Positions 1 through 4,852 of a DNA stretch of 6,668 nt are shown here, one piece after another; positions within the stretch are counted from its first letter, which is position 1, and every line of letters begins with the position of its first letter. The DNA lies in assembly GCA_034184445.1 (NCBI GenBank), contig JAXFZX010000121.1, positions 1 through 6,668 of the forward strand, in the 5' to 3' direction. The notes under the pieces were generated by a model that made no database searches, was not told the origin of the DNA, and saw only the letters and a program-made list of their open reading frames with translations. The position numbers were made by a program, and so were the translations under genes. Origin of the DNA: CALXZG01 sp034184445. Lineage in GTDB: Bacteria; Pseudomonadota; Alphaproteobacteria; CAAHEQ01; UBA3637.

Positions 1-117
1 TAAATGTCCTACCGTCAAAATAGGATATTTTCAGCCATTTACGAACTCTAAAAAATTCTTGTATTTTAAATTATTTTGTGCTAAATTATCTTCTGGACGT
101 AGTGATGTCTGTCTGCT

Positions 118-161
118 AGGTTTAGAAACCTGTTGTGATAGGTGCTTGATACAGATAGCAG
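118..161 (+). promoter_or_regulatory. Inverted repeats in the leader of the small membrane protein gene
   Basis: The perfect palindrome AGGTTTAGAAACCT (118-131) lies inside a wider inverted pair, CTGCTA (113-118) and TAGCAG (156-161), about 40-80 bases before the start codon at 198. It could be an operator or a folded 5' leader. A poor promoter match lies upstream (TTGTAT at 59-64, 17 bases, TAAATT at 82-87), which would place these repeats in the transcript. The rest of 1-197 is AT-rich and I see no gene in it. Confidence 0.25.
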
Positions 162-197
162 TTTAAAAAAGATACCTTTTTTATAGAAGGAGATATT

Positions 198-503
198 ATG
201 GGTAAGCATGGTCGCATAAAAATTTTAGGGTACTCACTAATAGCATCGGCTCTTCTTTTTTGTACACCATTTTTTCTTGCAATACTCTTTATTATTTTAA
301 TTTCACATGGAAATAGTTTTTTTGATGTTTTAGGAAAAATTTCTATAACCATAACAATTGCCCTACTACCTGTTCTTGCTGTACTTTTTCCATTCAAGGG
401 GTGCTTTGGAGATAAATATAGCTCCTTTATTACAAAACTGACTCACTTTTGGTTGATTTCTTTTTGTATTTTTTTATCAATACTGCTGATCCTTGGTAAT
501 TAG
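198..503 (+). CDS. Small hypothetical membrane protein, three predicted helices
   Basis: This is a 101-residue protein of unknown function that I do not recognise as a named family. The start is well supported: AAGGAG (187-192) lies 5 bases before the ATG. The product is almost entirely hydrophobic, with likely membrane helices at about residues 10-36, 46-66 and 80-100. A basic N-terminus (MGKHGRIK) suggests it starts in the cytoplasm. A short polar loop at about 67-79 holds one of its three cysteines (Cys69). There is no catalytic motif. Downstream come a GC-rich structured segment and a strong terminator (643-670), which could end its transcript. If the tRNA-end fragment at 615-634 is an attachment site, this gene lies on the mobile side of it. 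A holin-like or toxin-like role would fit the size, but nothing in the sequence shows it. Confidence 0.65.
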   Translation: MGKHGRIKILGYSLIASALLFCTPFFLAILFIILISHGNSFFDVLGKISITITIALLPVLAVLFPFKGCFGDKYSSFITKLTHFWLISFCIFLSILLILGN

Positions 504-535
504 TATTTTGTATAGAATATTTTGAACCACAGTTC

Positions 536-634
536 GGCGGTTGTTCGCAAAGCGAAAAAGCAACCGCAACGCCGGCAGGCGGCCCCTAGGGGGTGAGGGA
601 CGAATGTCCCGAATAAATCCCGCCCCTGCAACCA
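536..634 (+). other. GC-rich segment with nested hairpins: structured RNA or dispersed repeat
   Basis: Bases 541-633 are about 61% G+C, in sharp contrast to the AT-rich surroundings, and contain no convincing gene. Three paired units are visible. A nested hairpin is formed by GCGGTTG (537-543) with CAACCGC (561-567), enclosing TTCGC-AAA-GCGAA (544-556). A long-range stem pairs GCAGG (575-579) with CCTGC (625-629). Inside it are the palindrome CCCCTAGGGG (583-592) and the hairpin GGGAC-GAAT-GTCCC (597-610). The segment is followed nine bases later by a rho-independent terminator. It could be a 3' UTR, a small RNA, a tRNA-derived element or a multicopy palindromic repeat; a single window cannot decide. 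I see no promoter immediately before it. Confidence 0.5.
615..634 (+). other. Fragment resembling the 3' end of initiator tRNA; possible attachment site
   Basis: The 20 bases AAATCCCGCCCCTGCAACCA read as the end of the T-loop (AAAT), the 3' half of the T-stem (CCCGC), the acceptor 3' strand (CCCTGCA), the discriminator A and CCA. From memory, E. coli initiator tRNA ends AAATCCGGCCCCCGCAACCA, an 18 of 20 match. The A before the discriminator is the unpaired A72 typical of initiator tRNA. No complete tRNA is present: the expected T-stem 5' half GCGGG and the TTC of the T-loop are absent upstream. Such 3' fragments are commonly left at one end of elements that integrate into tRNA genes. A tRNA would be expected to be followed closely by a terminator, and one begins nine bases on. 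Confidence 0.4.
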
Positions 635-642
635 AAACAAGT

Positions 643-670
643 AAAGCCACCTGAAATGGTGGCTTTTTTC
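643..670 (+). terminator. Strong rho-independent terminator
   Basis: AAAGCCACC (643-651) pairs with GGTGGCTTT (658-666) around a six-base loop, followed by a run of T on the plus strand (664-669). It would end transcripts coming from the membrane protein gene or the GC-rich segment. The flanking A run (643-645) gives it some bidirectional potential for the DUF3841 gene on the other strand, though the T tract there is short. Confidence 0.88.
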
Positions 671-742
671 TTTATTCACAAGGCATTTCAAAAGTTCAAA
701 ATTGGAAATTTGAAAAATGGATATAGAACACTAGGCCTCGAA

Positions 743-1402
743 CTATTTTAAAAATTTTAAATAAGATTTTTTCCAATTCGGTCGTGTCCCATTTTTTCTT
801 TTAGGGTTCATACTGCCAAAAAGATATTTTTGATCATTTAAAACCTCTATTTTTATAACTTCTGATAATTTGATATTCCAAACGCAGGCTTGCCATATAT
901 TTGATTTTAAATGAAACATCCGAGGCCATGTTTTTTCTATTTTAGGAAATAATTTTGCCACAGTTTTTCCGTTTTCATCTTGTCTGACAAAACCTTTTAA
1001 AGCGGACAAAGAAAACTCATTTTTTTGCAAAAATTTCCGATATTCTTCCTTTGTTTTGGGAATAATGTGTCCACTTAAAACAAAAGAATAAGCCATATAA
1101 TCAGAAAGTAAAACTTCATTATCGGGTTTTTCAAAAGTGATTTTTATCAATTTCTTTTGTTGAGTTTCAAAATAATTTTTTCTTTTACGTGGAGCACTAA
1201 ATGCTCCACATTTTGCCCACGCCCAAATGGGATATCTTTCCCCATTTTGAGATCGGATTTTTTTCTTATTCATCTCCTGAACAATCCAATTATATGGGAC
1301 AGCCGATTTTTTCATATCTATGTATGATGTATCGGCAATCAGTATTCCCGTTTTTTGCAAAATAGATAACGCTTTTGGGGTTTGAAATGTTACTAGTTTC
1401 AT
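743..1402 (-). CDS. DUF3841 domain protein
   Basis: This 219-residue soluble protein matches my recollection of the DUF3841 family, whose function is unknown. Recognisable landmarks are an N-terminal stretch starting with a Thr-Phe-Gln segment, the Tyr-Asn-Trp-Ile region near residues 37-40, the motif YPIWAW at 57-62, a Leu-Leu-Ser-Asp segment at 98-101 followed by the aromatic-rich stretch to about 115, and a C-terminal IWQACVWNI segment at 169-177. The length is typical of the family. The tail from about 187 is rich in Lys, Arg and Asn, which might bind nucleic acid, but that is a guess. The start is supported by AGAGG five bases upstream (1408-1412) and a near-consensus promoter at 1420-1448. 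It is a single-gene transcript flanked by terminators on both sides, which fits a recently gained accessory gene. Confidence 0.82.
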   Translation of the reverse strand: MKLVTFQTPKALSILQKTGILIADTSYIDMKKSAVPYNWIVQEMNKKKIRSQNGERYPIWAWAKCGAFSAPRKRKNYFETQQKKLIKITFEKPDNEVLLSDYMAYSFVLSGHIIPKTKEEYRKFLQKNEFSLSALKGFVRQDENGKTVAKLFPKIEKTWPRMFHLKSNIWQACVWNIKLSEVIKIEVLNDQKYLFGSMNPKRKNGTRPNWKKSYLKFLK

Positions 1403-1419
1403 ATTTACCTCTTTTTCTC

Positions 1420-1448
1420 ATTCTATTAAACACCTTGTAATTTTTCAA
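1420..1448 (-). promoter_or_regulatory. Sigma-70-type promoter of the DUF3841 gene
   Basis: On the minus strand, TTGAAA (1443-1448) is followed by a 17-base spacer and TAGAAT (1420-1425), each 5 of 6 to consensus. Transcription would start at about 1413, giving a leader of only about ten bases that contains the AGAGG ribosome binding site. Confidence 0.7.
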
Positions 1449-1475
1449 CAAGATTTTTTAATTTTTGTGCTTACA

Positions 1476-1484
1476 TGATATAAT
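1476..1484 (+). promoter_or_regulatory. Extended -10 promoter of a candidate small RNA
   Basis: TGATATAAT is a perfect extended -10 element (TG, one base, TATAAT). No clear -35 box lies 16-18 bases upstream, only a T-rich stretch, which extended -10 promoters tolerate. The run of G at 1490-1493 is correctly placed for the start of transcription. No plus-strand coding gene follows before the terminator at 1538. Confidence 0.55.
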
Positions 1485-1490
1485 TTTCTG

Positions 1491-1562
1491 GGGTCTTTGC
1501 TCGTGACTTACCTACTCACTCCAACCAAAAAGAAAAGCGTCCCGTTTATCGGGACGTTTTTA
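1491..1562 (+). ncRNA. Candidate small RNA of about 70 nt
   Basis: A transcript starting at about 1490-1492 would run through a C/U-rich, apparently unpaired stretch (about 1498-1526, including CTACTCACTCC) and end in the terminator at 1538-1561. This promoter, short body and intrinsic terminator layout is typical of independently transcribed bacterial small RNAs. The pyrimidine-rich stretch could pair with purine-rich ribosome binding sites, as many trans-acting small RNAs do; targets are unknown. I find no open reading frame of note in it and do not recognise a named family. The prediction rests on signals alone. Confidence 0.45.
1538..1561. terminator. Bidirectional rho-independent terminator
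   Basis: CGTCCCG (1538-1544) pairs with CGGGACG (1550-1556) around a five-base loop. On the plus strand it is followed by TTTTTATTTTT and would end the candidate small RNA. On the minus strand it is followed by CTTTTCTTTTT and would end the thioesterase transcript, whose stop codon is about 60 bases away. Confidence 0.88.
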
Positions 1563-1617
1563 TTTTTGACCAGGGATGAGGTGAATGAACCACCCATAAA
1601 AACAGATATTAACAGAA

Positions 1618-2400
1618 CTATGCCGCCCTTATCTTAAGAGGAAAGTCGTTAATACAATTTTGTGAAGCTACCTCTTGCCATGTTGTGTTAATTTCACATA
1701 CATTTAAACCGTCTTTGTTAATTTTATTGACATAGGTGCCATCTTTGTCGGTTTTATATGTCGTGCAAATAAGATCATCTCCTAAATAGGATTCTTTGCA
1801 ATACTTGACCGACAGACTTTTTAGGACATGATTCGTCCGGAATTCATGTGGTATAGTCATTTCTGCCAATTGAATATAGCTTTTATTATTGACATGATTA
1901 TTAAAATCTATGTCACTTAGGGTCATTTTATGGGATACAGACGAAACAACATCTGCTGTGTTTTCCAAGGTAAATTTCTTATGTTCCCCCAGAACCAATT
2001 CCGAGCAAAGAGGCATTTTATCTGCCATGACATCAGTTGCTACTGGGCGTTTAGCCTTACCATTTAGCAAAAACCAACAACAATTTCCTTTGGCAAATAT
2101 CTCACCATTATACTTTAATTCAAAATCGGTAAAGATTTTTAACTTTGTTACTTCCGACACCCAAAGTTTGACTTCTATTTCTTCGGACCAAAAGGGGAGT
2201 TGTTGTAAAACCTGAATATTTATTTCGGATATAATCCAATACAAATCATCTTTCAGTATATCAAAAGCCCCAATATGTTTAGAGGTCAGGTATCTGGCGA
2301 AACAATCCTGAAAATACATAAGAATTTCTATTGGTTTCAGACGATAGTTGATATCCATACAATCATTGGTAATGATATATTTTTGAGAATACTTACACAT
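1618..2400 (-). CDS. Acyl-ACP thioesterase, FatA/FatB-like (double hotdog fold)
   Basis: The enzyme is expected to hydrolyse acyl-acyl carrier protein, releasing free fatty acid in the cytoplasm. At 260 residues it fits the bacterial members of the family with two tandem hotdog domains, roughly 1-130 and 150-250. The second domain has the hallmark DFNNHVNN (165-172). Aligned on plant FatB, Asp165, Asn167 and His169 correspond to Asp281, Asn283 and His285, and Glu203, 34 residues after the His, corresponds to Glu319. The neighbouring Cys320 position is Ser204 here. The first domain shows the substrate-side segment around residues 17-60, including Trp55. The start is supported by AAGGA nine bases upstream (2410-2414). 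No fatty-acid synthesis genes are nearby. It is transcribed alone, with a terminator downstream and an inverted repeat at its promoter. Chain-length preference cannot be read from the sequence. Confidence 0.85.
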   Translation of the reverse strand: MCKYSQKYIITNDCMDINYRLKPIEILMYFQDCFARYLTSKHIGAFDILKDDLYWIISEINIQVLQQLPFWSEEIEVKLWVSEVTKLKIFTDFELKYNGEIFAKGNCCWFLLNGKAKRPVATDVMADKMPLCSELVLGEHKKFTLENTADVVSSVSHKMTLSDIDFNNHVNNKSYIQLAEMTIPHEFRTNHVLKSLSVKYCKESYLGDDLICTTYKTDKDGTYVNKINKDGLNVCEINTTWQEVASQNCINDFPLKIRAA

Positions 2401-2420
2401 TATTATTTTTCCTTATTACT

Positions 2421-2438
2421 TAATGTTTATGAACATTA
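2421..2438. promoter_or_regulatory. Inverted repeat, possible operator of the thioesterase gene
   Basis: TAATGTT and AACATTA form perfect 7-base arms around TATG, about 20 bases upstream of the thioesterase start codon and overlapping the likely -10 box. An 18-base dyad in this place is what a dimeric repressor would bind. It is AT-rich with a short loop and no T tract, so a terminator is unlikely. The regulator is not in this window. Confidence 0.45.
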
Positions 2439-2461
2439 TCGGAAAGAAAAATGATTTTCAA
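2435..2461 (-). promoter_or_regulatory. Probable promoter of the thioesterase gene
   Basis: On the minus strand, TTGAAA (2456-2461, 5 of 6) and GATAAT (2435-2440, 5 of 6) are separated by 15 bases, slightly short. The next hexamer in register at 17 bases, TAATGT, is a poorer match. Either placement overlaps the inverted repeat at 2421-2438. Confidence 0.4.
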
Positions 2462-2578
2462 GTAGAGTTTCCCTTTTGAACCGAAATATCATAAAAGCGT
2501 CATATTACTTTCATTTAAGTGAAAAAATTGCACCCGATATACCTCGTTTCAACTAAAAAAGCATATGACATAAAATCC

Positions 2579-2607
2579 TTGCAATTTTGTATTTTTTTTT
2601 GTATAGT
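2579..2607 (+). promoter_or_regulatory. Sigma-70-type promoter of the Cys-x-x-Cys membrane protein gene
   Basis: TTGCAA (2579-2584, 4 of 6) is followed by a 17-base T-rich spacer and TATAGT (2602-2607, 5 of 6). Transcription would start near 2614 and give a leader of about 23 bases containing the consensus AGGAGG ribosome binding site (2627-2632). Confidence 0.65.
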
Positions 2608-2636
2608 GCAATAATTAATTTAGCACAGGAGGTTTT

Positions 2637-3161
2637 ATGATTACAATTCTGACATTTTTATCCGCCCTATGGATTTCTGGCAAAGCATTTGCCAATCCCG
2701 CGTGTGCGGTGTGCACAGTGGCGATTGGGGCATCTTTATCTATCGCTCGTAAAATGGGGGTAAAGGATGAAGTTGTCGGTGTCTGGACAGGTGCTATGTT
2801 GGCCATCTTGGGGTACTGGGTTATCCGGTGGTTTGATAAAAAAGAATGGCATTTTGCCCATCGTGATGAATTATTGATGATTGCCTCACTGTCATCAGTA
2901 GGTTTTATATATATCGGAGAATTAGTCTATAATCCGATTTTATATTTGGGATTTTTATATGTAGATTCCTTTTTGTTTGCCACTTTAATTGGAGCAGTTG
3001 GCTTTATCGGCGGTATGAACTTTTACGAATGGATGAAAACACATAACGGCGGACATGCCCACTTTCCGTTTGAAAAAGTGGTTGTGCCCGTATTGACTGT
3101 TTTTATTTTAAGCCTATTATTCCATTACTACCCGTCATTTGGATGTATTGGCGGGTTTTAA
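2637..3161 (+). CDS. Conserved membrane protein with signal peptide and Cys-x-x-Cys motif
   Basis: This 174-residue protein has unknown function. The N-terminus reads as a signal peptide with likely cleavage after Ala19 (KAFA-NP), so the motif CAVC (Cys23-Cys26) would sit just outside the membrane at the mature N-terminus. Membrane helices are likely at about 46-66, 79-97, 108-132 and 148-165; a third Cys (170) is near the C-terminus. A conserved-looking segment, GGHAHFPFEKVVVP (138-151), precedes the last helix. From memory, similar proteins, with a cysteine pair followed by VAIGA and a Gly-His-Ala-x-Phe-Pro-Phe motif, occur in candidate phyla radiation genomes; I have not verified this. The cysteine pair suggests redox or metal chemistry, but no DsbB, VKOR or c-type heme motif is present. 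The start is set by AGGAGG four bases before the ATG. It is a single-gene unit divergent from the thioesterase. Confidence 0.75.
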   Translation: MITILTFLSALWISGKAFANPACAVCTVAIGASLSIARKMGVKDEVVGVWTGAMLAILGYWVIRWFDKKEWHFAHRDELLMIASLSSVGFIYIGELVYNPILYLGFLYVDSFLFATLIGAVGFIGGMNFYEWMKTHNGGHAHFPFEKVVVPVLTVFILSLLFHYYPSFGCIGGF

Positions 3162-3913
3162 TCGTCCTTACGATAATATTTATTTTGGTGGGCAACCATT
3201 TTTAATAACTCGCCCAAGGGGATATCTTTGGTATATTCGGCAAAAGCGTTAACATCTTTGGGAAAGCACTTACCGCCATAGCCCGTCTTACCGTCTGGCC
3301 CGGGCACATGGGTATGAGTGGGACTGATATACCCACTTAGCAAAAACCCTTTTCTGACATGTTCATAATCGGCACCACATCTGCCACACAAATCATAGAT
3401 ACCATTAAAGTAAGTGACAGCCACCGCACCAAAGACATTATGAGCATATTTTGTAATTTCGGCCTCTATATTATTCATATACATCCTGTGCTTAGAGACA
3501 AAAATACTGTCTAAAATATCGCGTGCGCCGGCAATAATAACATCTTGATGACAAAAGTCGTCATAGGCCGTGCGTTCCGTTAGGAATTCGGGCATAAAGA
3601 TGACCTCCCGTCCTAATTCCTGCGTTAGGGCATCACATGTTCCCGGCAGCATTGTCGTTCGTATAACAACCGGTCCCTCAGGCAATCCCCGAATAATAGA
3701 TTTTAAAAGCGTTAAATCTTGCGTACCGTCAGCTTCGGTCGGAATATGTATTCCGATAAAGAAAATGGTGCAGCCTGTTAAATCATCATTAATTCCTTTT
3801 GGAGGATCTGAAATCGCCACTTGGCAAGCTGTGTATTCTTTTAGCCACCGACCAAAAGTAGAGCCAATGACACCATACCCGATAATACCGACTTTAATGT
3901 TTTGCTGTTCCAT
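3158..3913 (-). CDS. Short UDP-glucose/GDP-mannose dehydrogenase-like protein lacking the C-terminal domain
   Basis: Members of this family oxidise a nucleotide sugar to the uronic acid with NAD in two steps. Seen here in 251 residues: a Rossmann nucleotide-binding motif GYGVIG (12-17), the segment RTTMLPGT (85-92), MPEFLTE (107-113), Lys155 and Asn159 in the central helix, and the catalytic-cysteine motif GYGGKCFPKD (211-220, Cys216). The protein ends 35 residues after that cysteine, so the usual C-terminal UDP-binding domain of about 120 or more residues is absent. Short forms like this are known to me from phages and some bacteria. The start at 3913 is chosen because the Rossmann strand follows at once and AAAGG lies nine bases upstream; an in-frame start at 3991 would add a basic tail overlapping the upstream gene. 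The start overlaps the end of the DUF5665-type gene by 20 bases, so the two are probably co-translated. Its product and substrate are uncertain. Confidence 0.85.
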   Translation of the reverse strand: MEQQNIKVGIIGYGVIGSTFGRWLKEYTACQVAISDPPKGINDDLTGCTIFFIGIHIPTEADGTQDLTLLKSIIRGLPEGPVVIRTTMLPGTCDALTQELGREVIFMPEFLTERTAYDDFCHQDVIIAGARDILDSIFVSKHRMYMNNIEAEITKYAHNVFGAVAVTYFNGIYDLCGRCGADYEHVRKGFLLSGYISPTHTHVPGPDGKTGYGGKCFPKDVNAFAEYTKDIPLGELLKMVAHQNKYYRKDD

Positions 3914-4307
3914 TTTTTTCTGCCTTTCTTTCTTCCATAATAACCTTAATAGGCTTACCCGTTTCTTCGGATTCAATAATGATTTGACCAATCTCGGTCA
4001 TTTGTGCATATTCAATAATTTGTTCAAAGGGCTTACGAAACGCCGGCACATGTTTAACCACCGTGATACAAACCTTAACACAAATAGCGATAAATAGAAT
4101 TACCCCGATTGTCAAGCCAACTCCTTTACCCACACCACCCAACATATTCATATAGAATACGCGCCAAGGCCGATTAAAGTTGTTGACATAATCCCCTAAA
4201 CGCATCCGTTCAAACAGATACGCTAATTTATCAATTTGAGTTTGTCTTTCTTCCGGTGTCATTTCGGCGAAAGTTTTGATTTGTTTTTTTGTGCGTCTAA
4301 ATTTCAT
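3894..4307 (-). CDS. DUF5665-type small membrane protein
   Basis: This 137-residue protein has one predicted membrane helix (about 63-86). It is preceded by a charged N-terminal segment, probably helical (16-36), and a conserved-looking stretch NNFNRPWRVFYMNMLGG (42-58) that I associate with DUF5665. The C-terminal 45 residues are hydrophilic and highly charged, probably cytoplasmic. Function is unknown. The start is well supported: TAGGAGA lies seven bases upstream (4315-4321). The last 20 bases overlap the dehydrogenase gene. The 124-base gap to the lipoprotein gene on the right shows neither a clear terminator nor a convincing promoter, so it may be transcribed from the lpxB side. The family call is from memory. 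Confidence 0.75.
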   Translation of the reverse strand: MKFRRTKKQIKTFAEMTPEERQTQIDKLAYLFERMRLGDYVNNFNRPWRVFYMNMLGGVGKGVGLTIGVILFIAICVKVCITVVKHVPAFRKPFEQIIEYAQMTEIGQIIIESEETGKPIKVIMEERKAEKNGTAKH

Positions 4308-4431
4308 TTAATTATCTCCTAACAGACTAAAACTTTGTGTTTTAAAAAAGTATCTTAACTGTGCCTCATCTAACCTCACCTATTTTCAGTGTCGGTATAA
4401 CCTATAACACACGCAAATTCCATATTTATCC

Positions 4432-4842
4432 TTATTGATAGAAAATCTGCCTATTTTGAGTTGCCGGTTTGCGTTGTACATAATCACGGGCTTCCATACA
4501 CGCTTCATATTCATCATACGACATAGACCAATCCCCCACAGCCGAATTAACAAACAACGGCTGAGCCCCCGGCATTGGTCGGAATTGGGCCCAAATACCA
4601 CTATCCGATTCGTTATCAAAGCGCAAATCCAAATCGGGTTCCCGACCCCATCCCCAAGGCATACCCGGCCAACGGAACGGCCAATAATCAGCCTGACTTA
4701 AACAATAATTATGATCGCGCACAAACCAAATGGCACCAGTATTAGGGCGTTCCCAATAAAAGACTTTTTGTCCACCGCTATCACACGCGGAAAGAGAAAG
4801 GATCCCCAGCCCCAACGCAATCAATTTTAAAAATTTTTTCAT
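4432..4842 (-). CDS. Small tryptophan-rich lipoprotein
   Basis: This is a 136-residue predicted lipoprotein of unknown function. A lipoprotein signal peptide is clear: two lysines, a hydrophobic core and the lipobox LSAC with Cys20. The residue after the cysteine is Asp, which in E. coli is the classic signal for retention in the inner membrane; whether that rule holds in this organism is unknown. The mature part is rich in aromatic residues, especially a Trp/Pro/Gly-rich stretch at 53-66. It has two cysteines (47 and 115) that could form a disulfide in the periplasm. The C-terminal segment SYDEYEACMEARDYV (108-122) resembles the Cys-containing tail motif of other small envelope lipoproteins. 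The start is supported by AAGGAG six bases upstream; that site overlaps the stop codon of the fzlA-like gene, so the two are in one operon. Confidence 0.82.
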   Translation of the reverse strand: MKKFLKLIALGLGILSLSACDSGGQKVFYWERPNTGAIWFVRDHNYCLSQADYWPFRWPGMPWGWGREPDLDLRFDNESDSGIWAQFRPMPGAQPLFVNSAVGDWSMSYDEYEACMEARDYVQRKPATQNRQIFYQ

Positions 4843-4852
4843 GTTTTTCTCC

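Noticed and set aside
2..31. AT-rich hairpin (TCCTA/TAGGA) followed by a short T run, as a terminator of a gene left of the window
   Set aside because: The stem has few G-C pairs and a nine-base loop, and no upstream gene is visible, so the evidence is too weak.
536..634. A complete tRNA gene or tmRNA piece
   Set aside because: The 3' end looks tRNA-like, but there is no T-stem 5' half, no TTC T-loop start, no anticodon arm and no D-arm; there is no tmRNA tag frame either.
500..691. 63-residue minus-strand frame through the GC-rich segment
   Set aside because: It has no ribosome site, an odd Cys/Arg-rich translation, and coincides with hairpins and a terminator; the structure explains the sequence better than a protein.
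1910..2215. 101-residue plus-strand frame
   Set aside because: It is antisense to the thioesterase, whose catalytic motif is encoded on the minus strand.
2526..2612. Distant ATTGCAC/GTGCAAT pair and repeated TGCAAT near the Cys-x-x-Cys gene promoter
   Set aside because: The repeats are short and far apart in AT-rich sequence, so chance explains them; two of them simply overlap promoter hexamers.
3914..3991. Upstream in-frame start for the dehydrogenase at 3991
   Set aside because: It would add 26 basic residues before the Rossmann strand and overlap the DUF5665-type gene by nearly 100 bases; the start at 3913 has a ribosome site and fits the family.
3570..4097. 175-residue plus-strand frame
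   Set aside because: It lies antisense to the dehydrogenase and DUF5665-type genes, which have family motifs and ribosome sites; the frame has neither.
4308..4431. Terminator or promoter between the lipoprotein and DUF5665-type genes
   Set aside because: Only a small AAAAC/GTTTT repeat and poor hexamer matches are visible; no G-C stem with T tract and no properly spaced -35/-10 pair.
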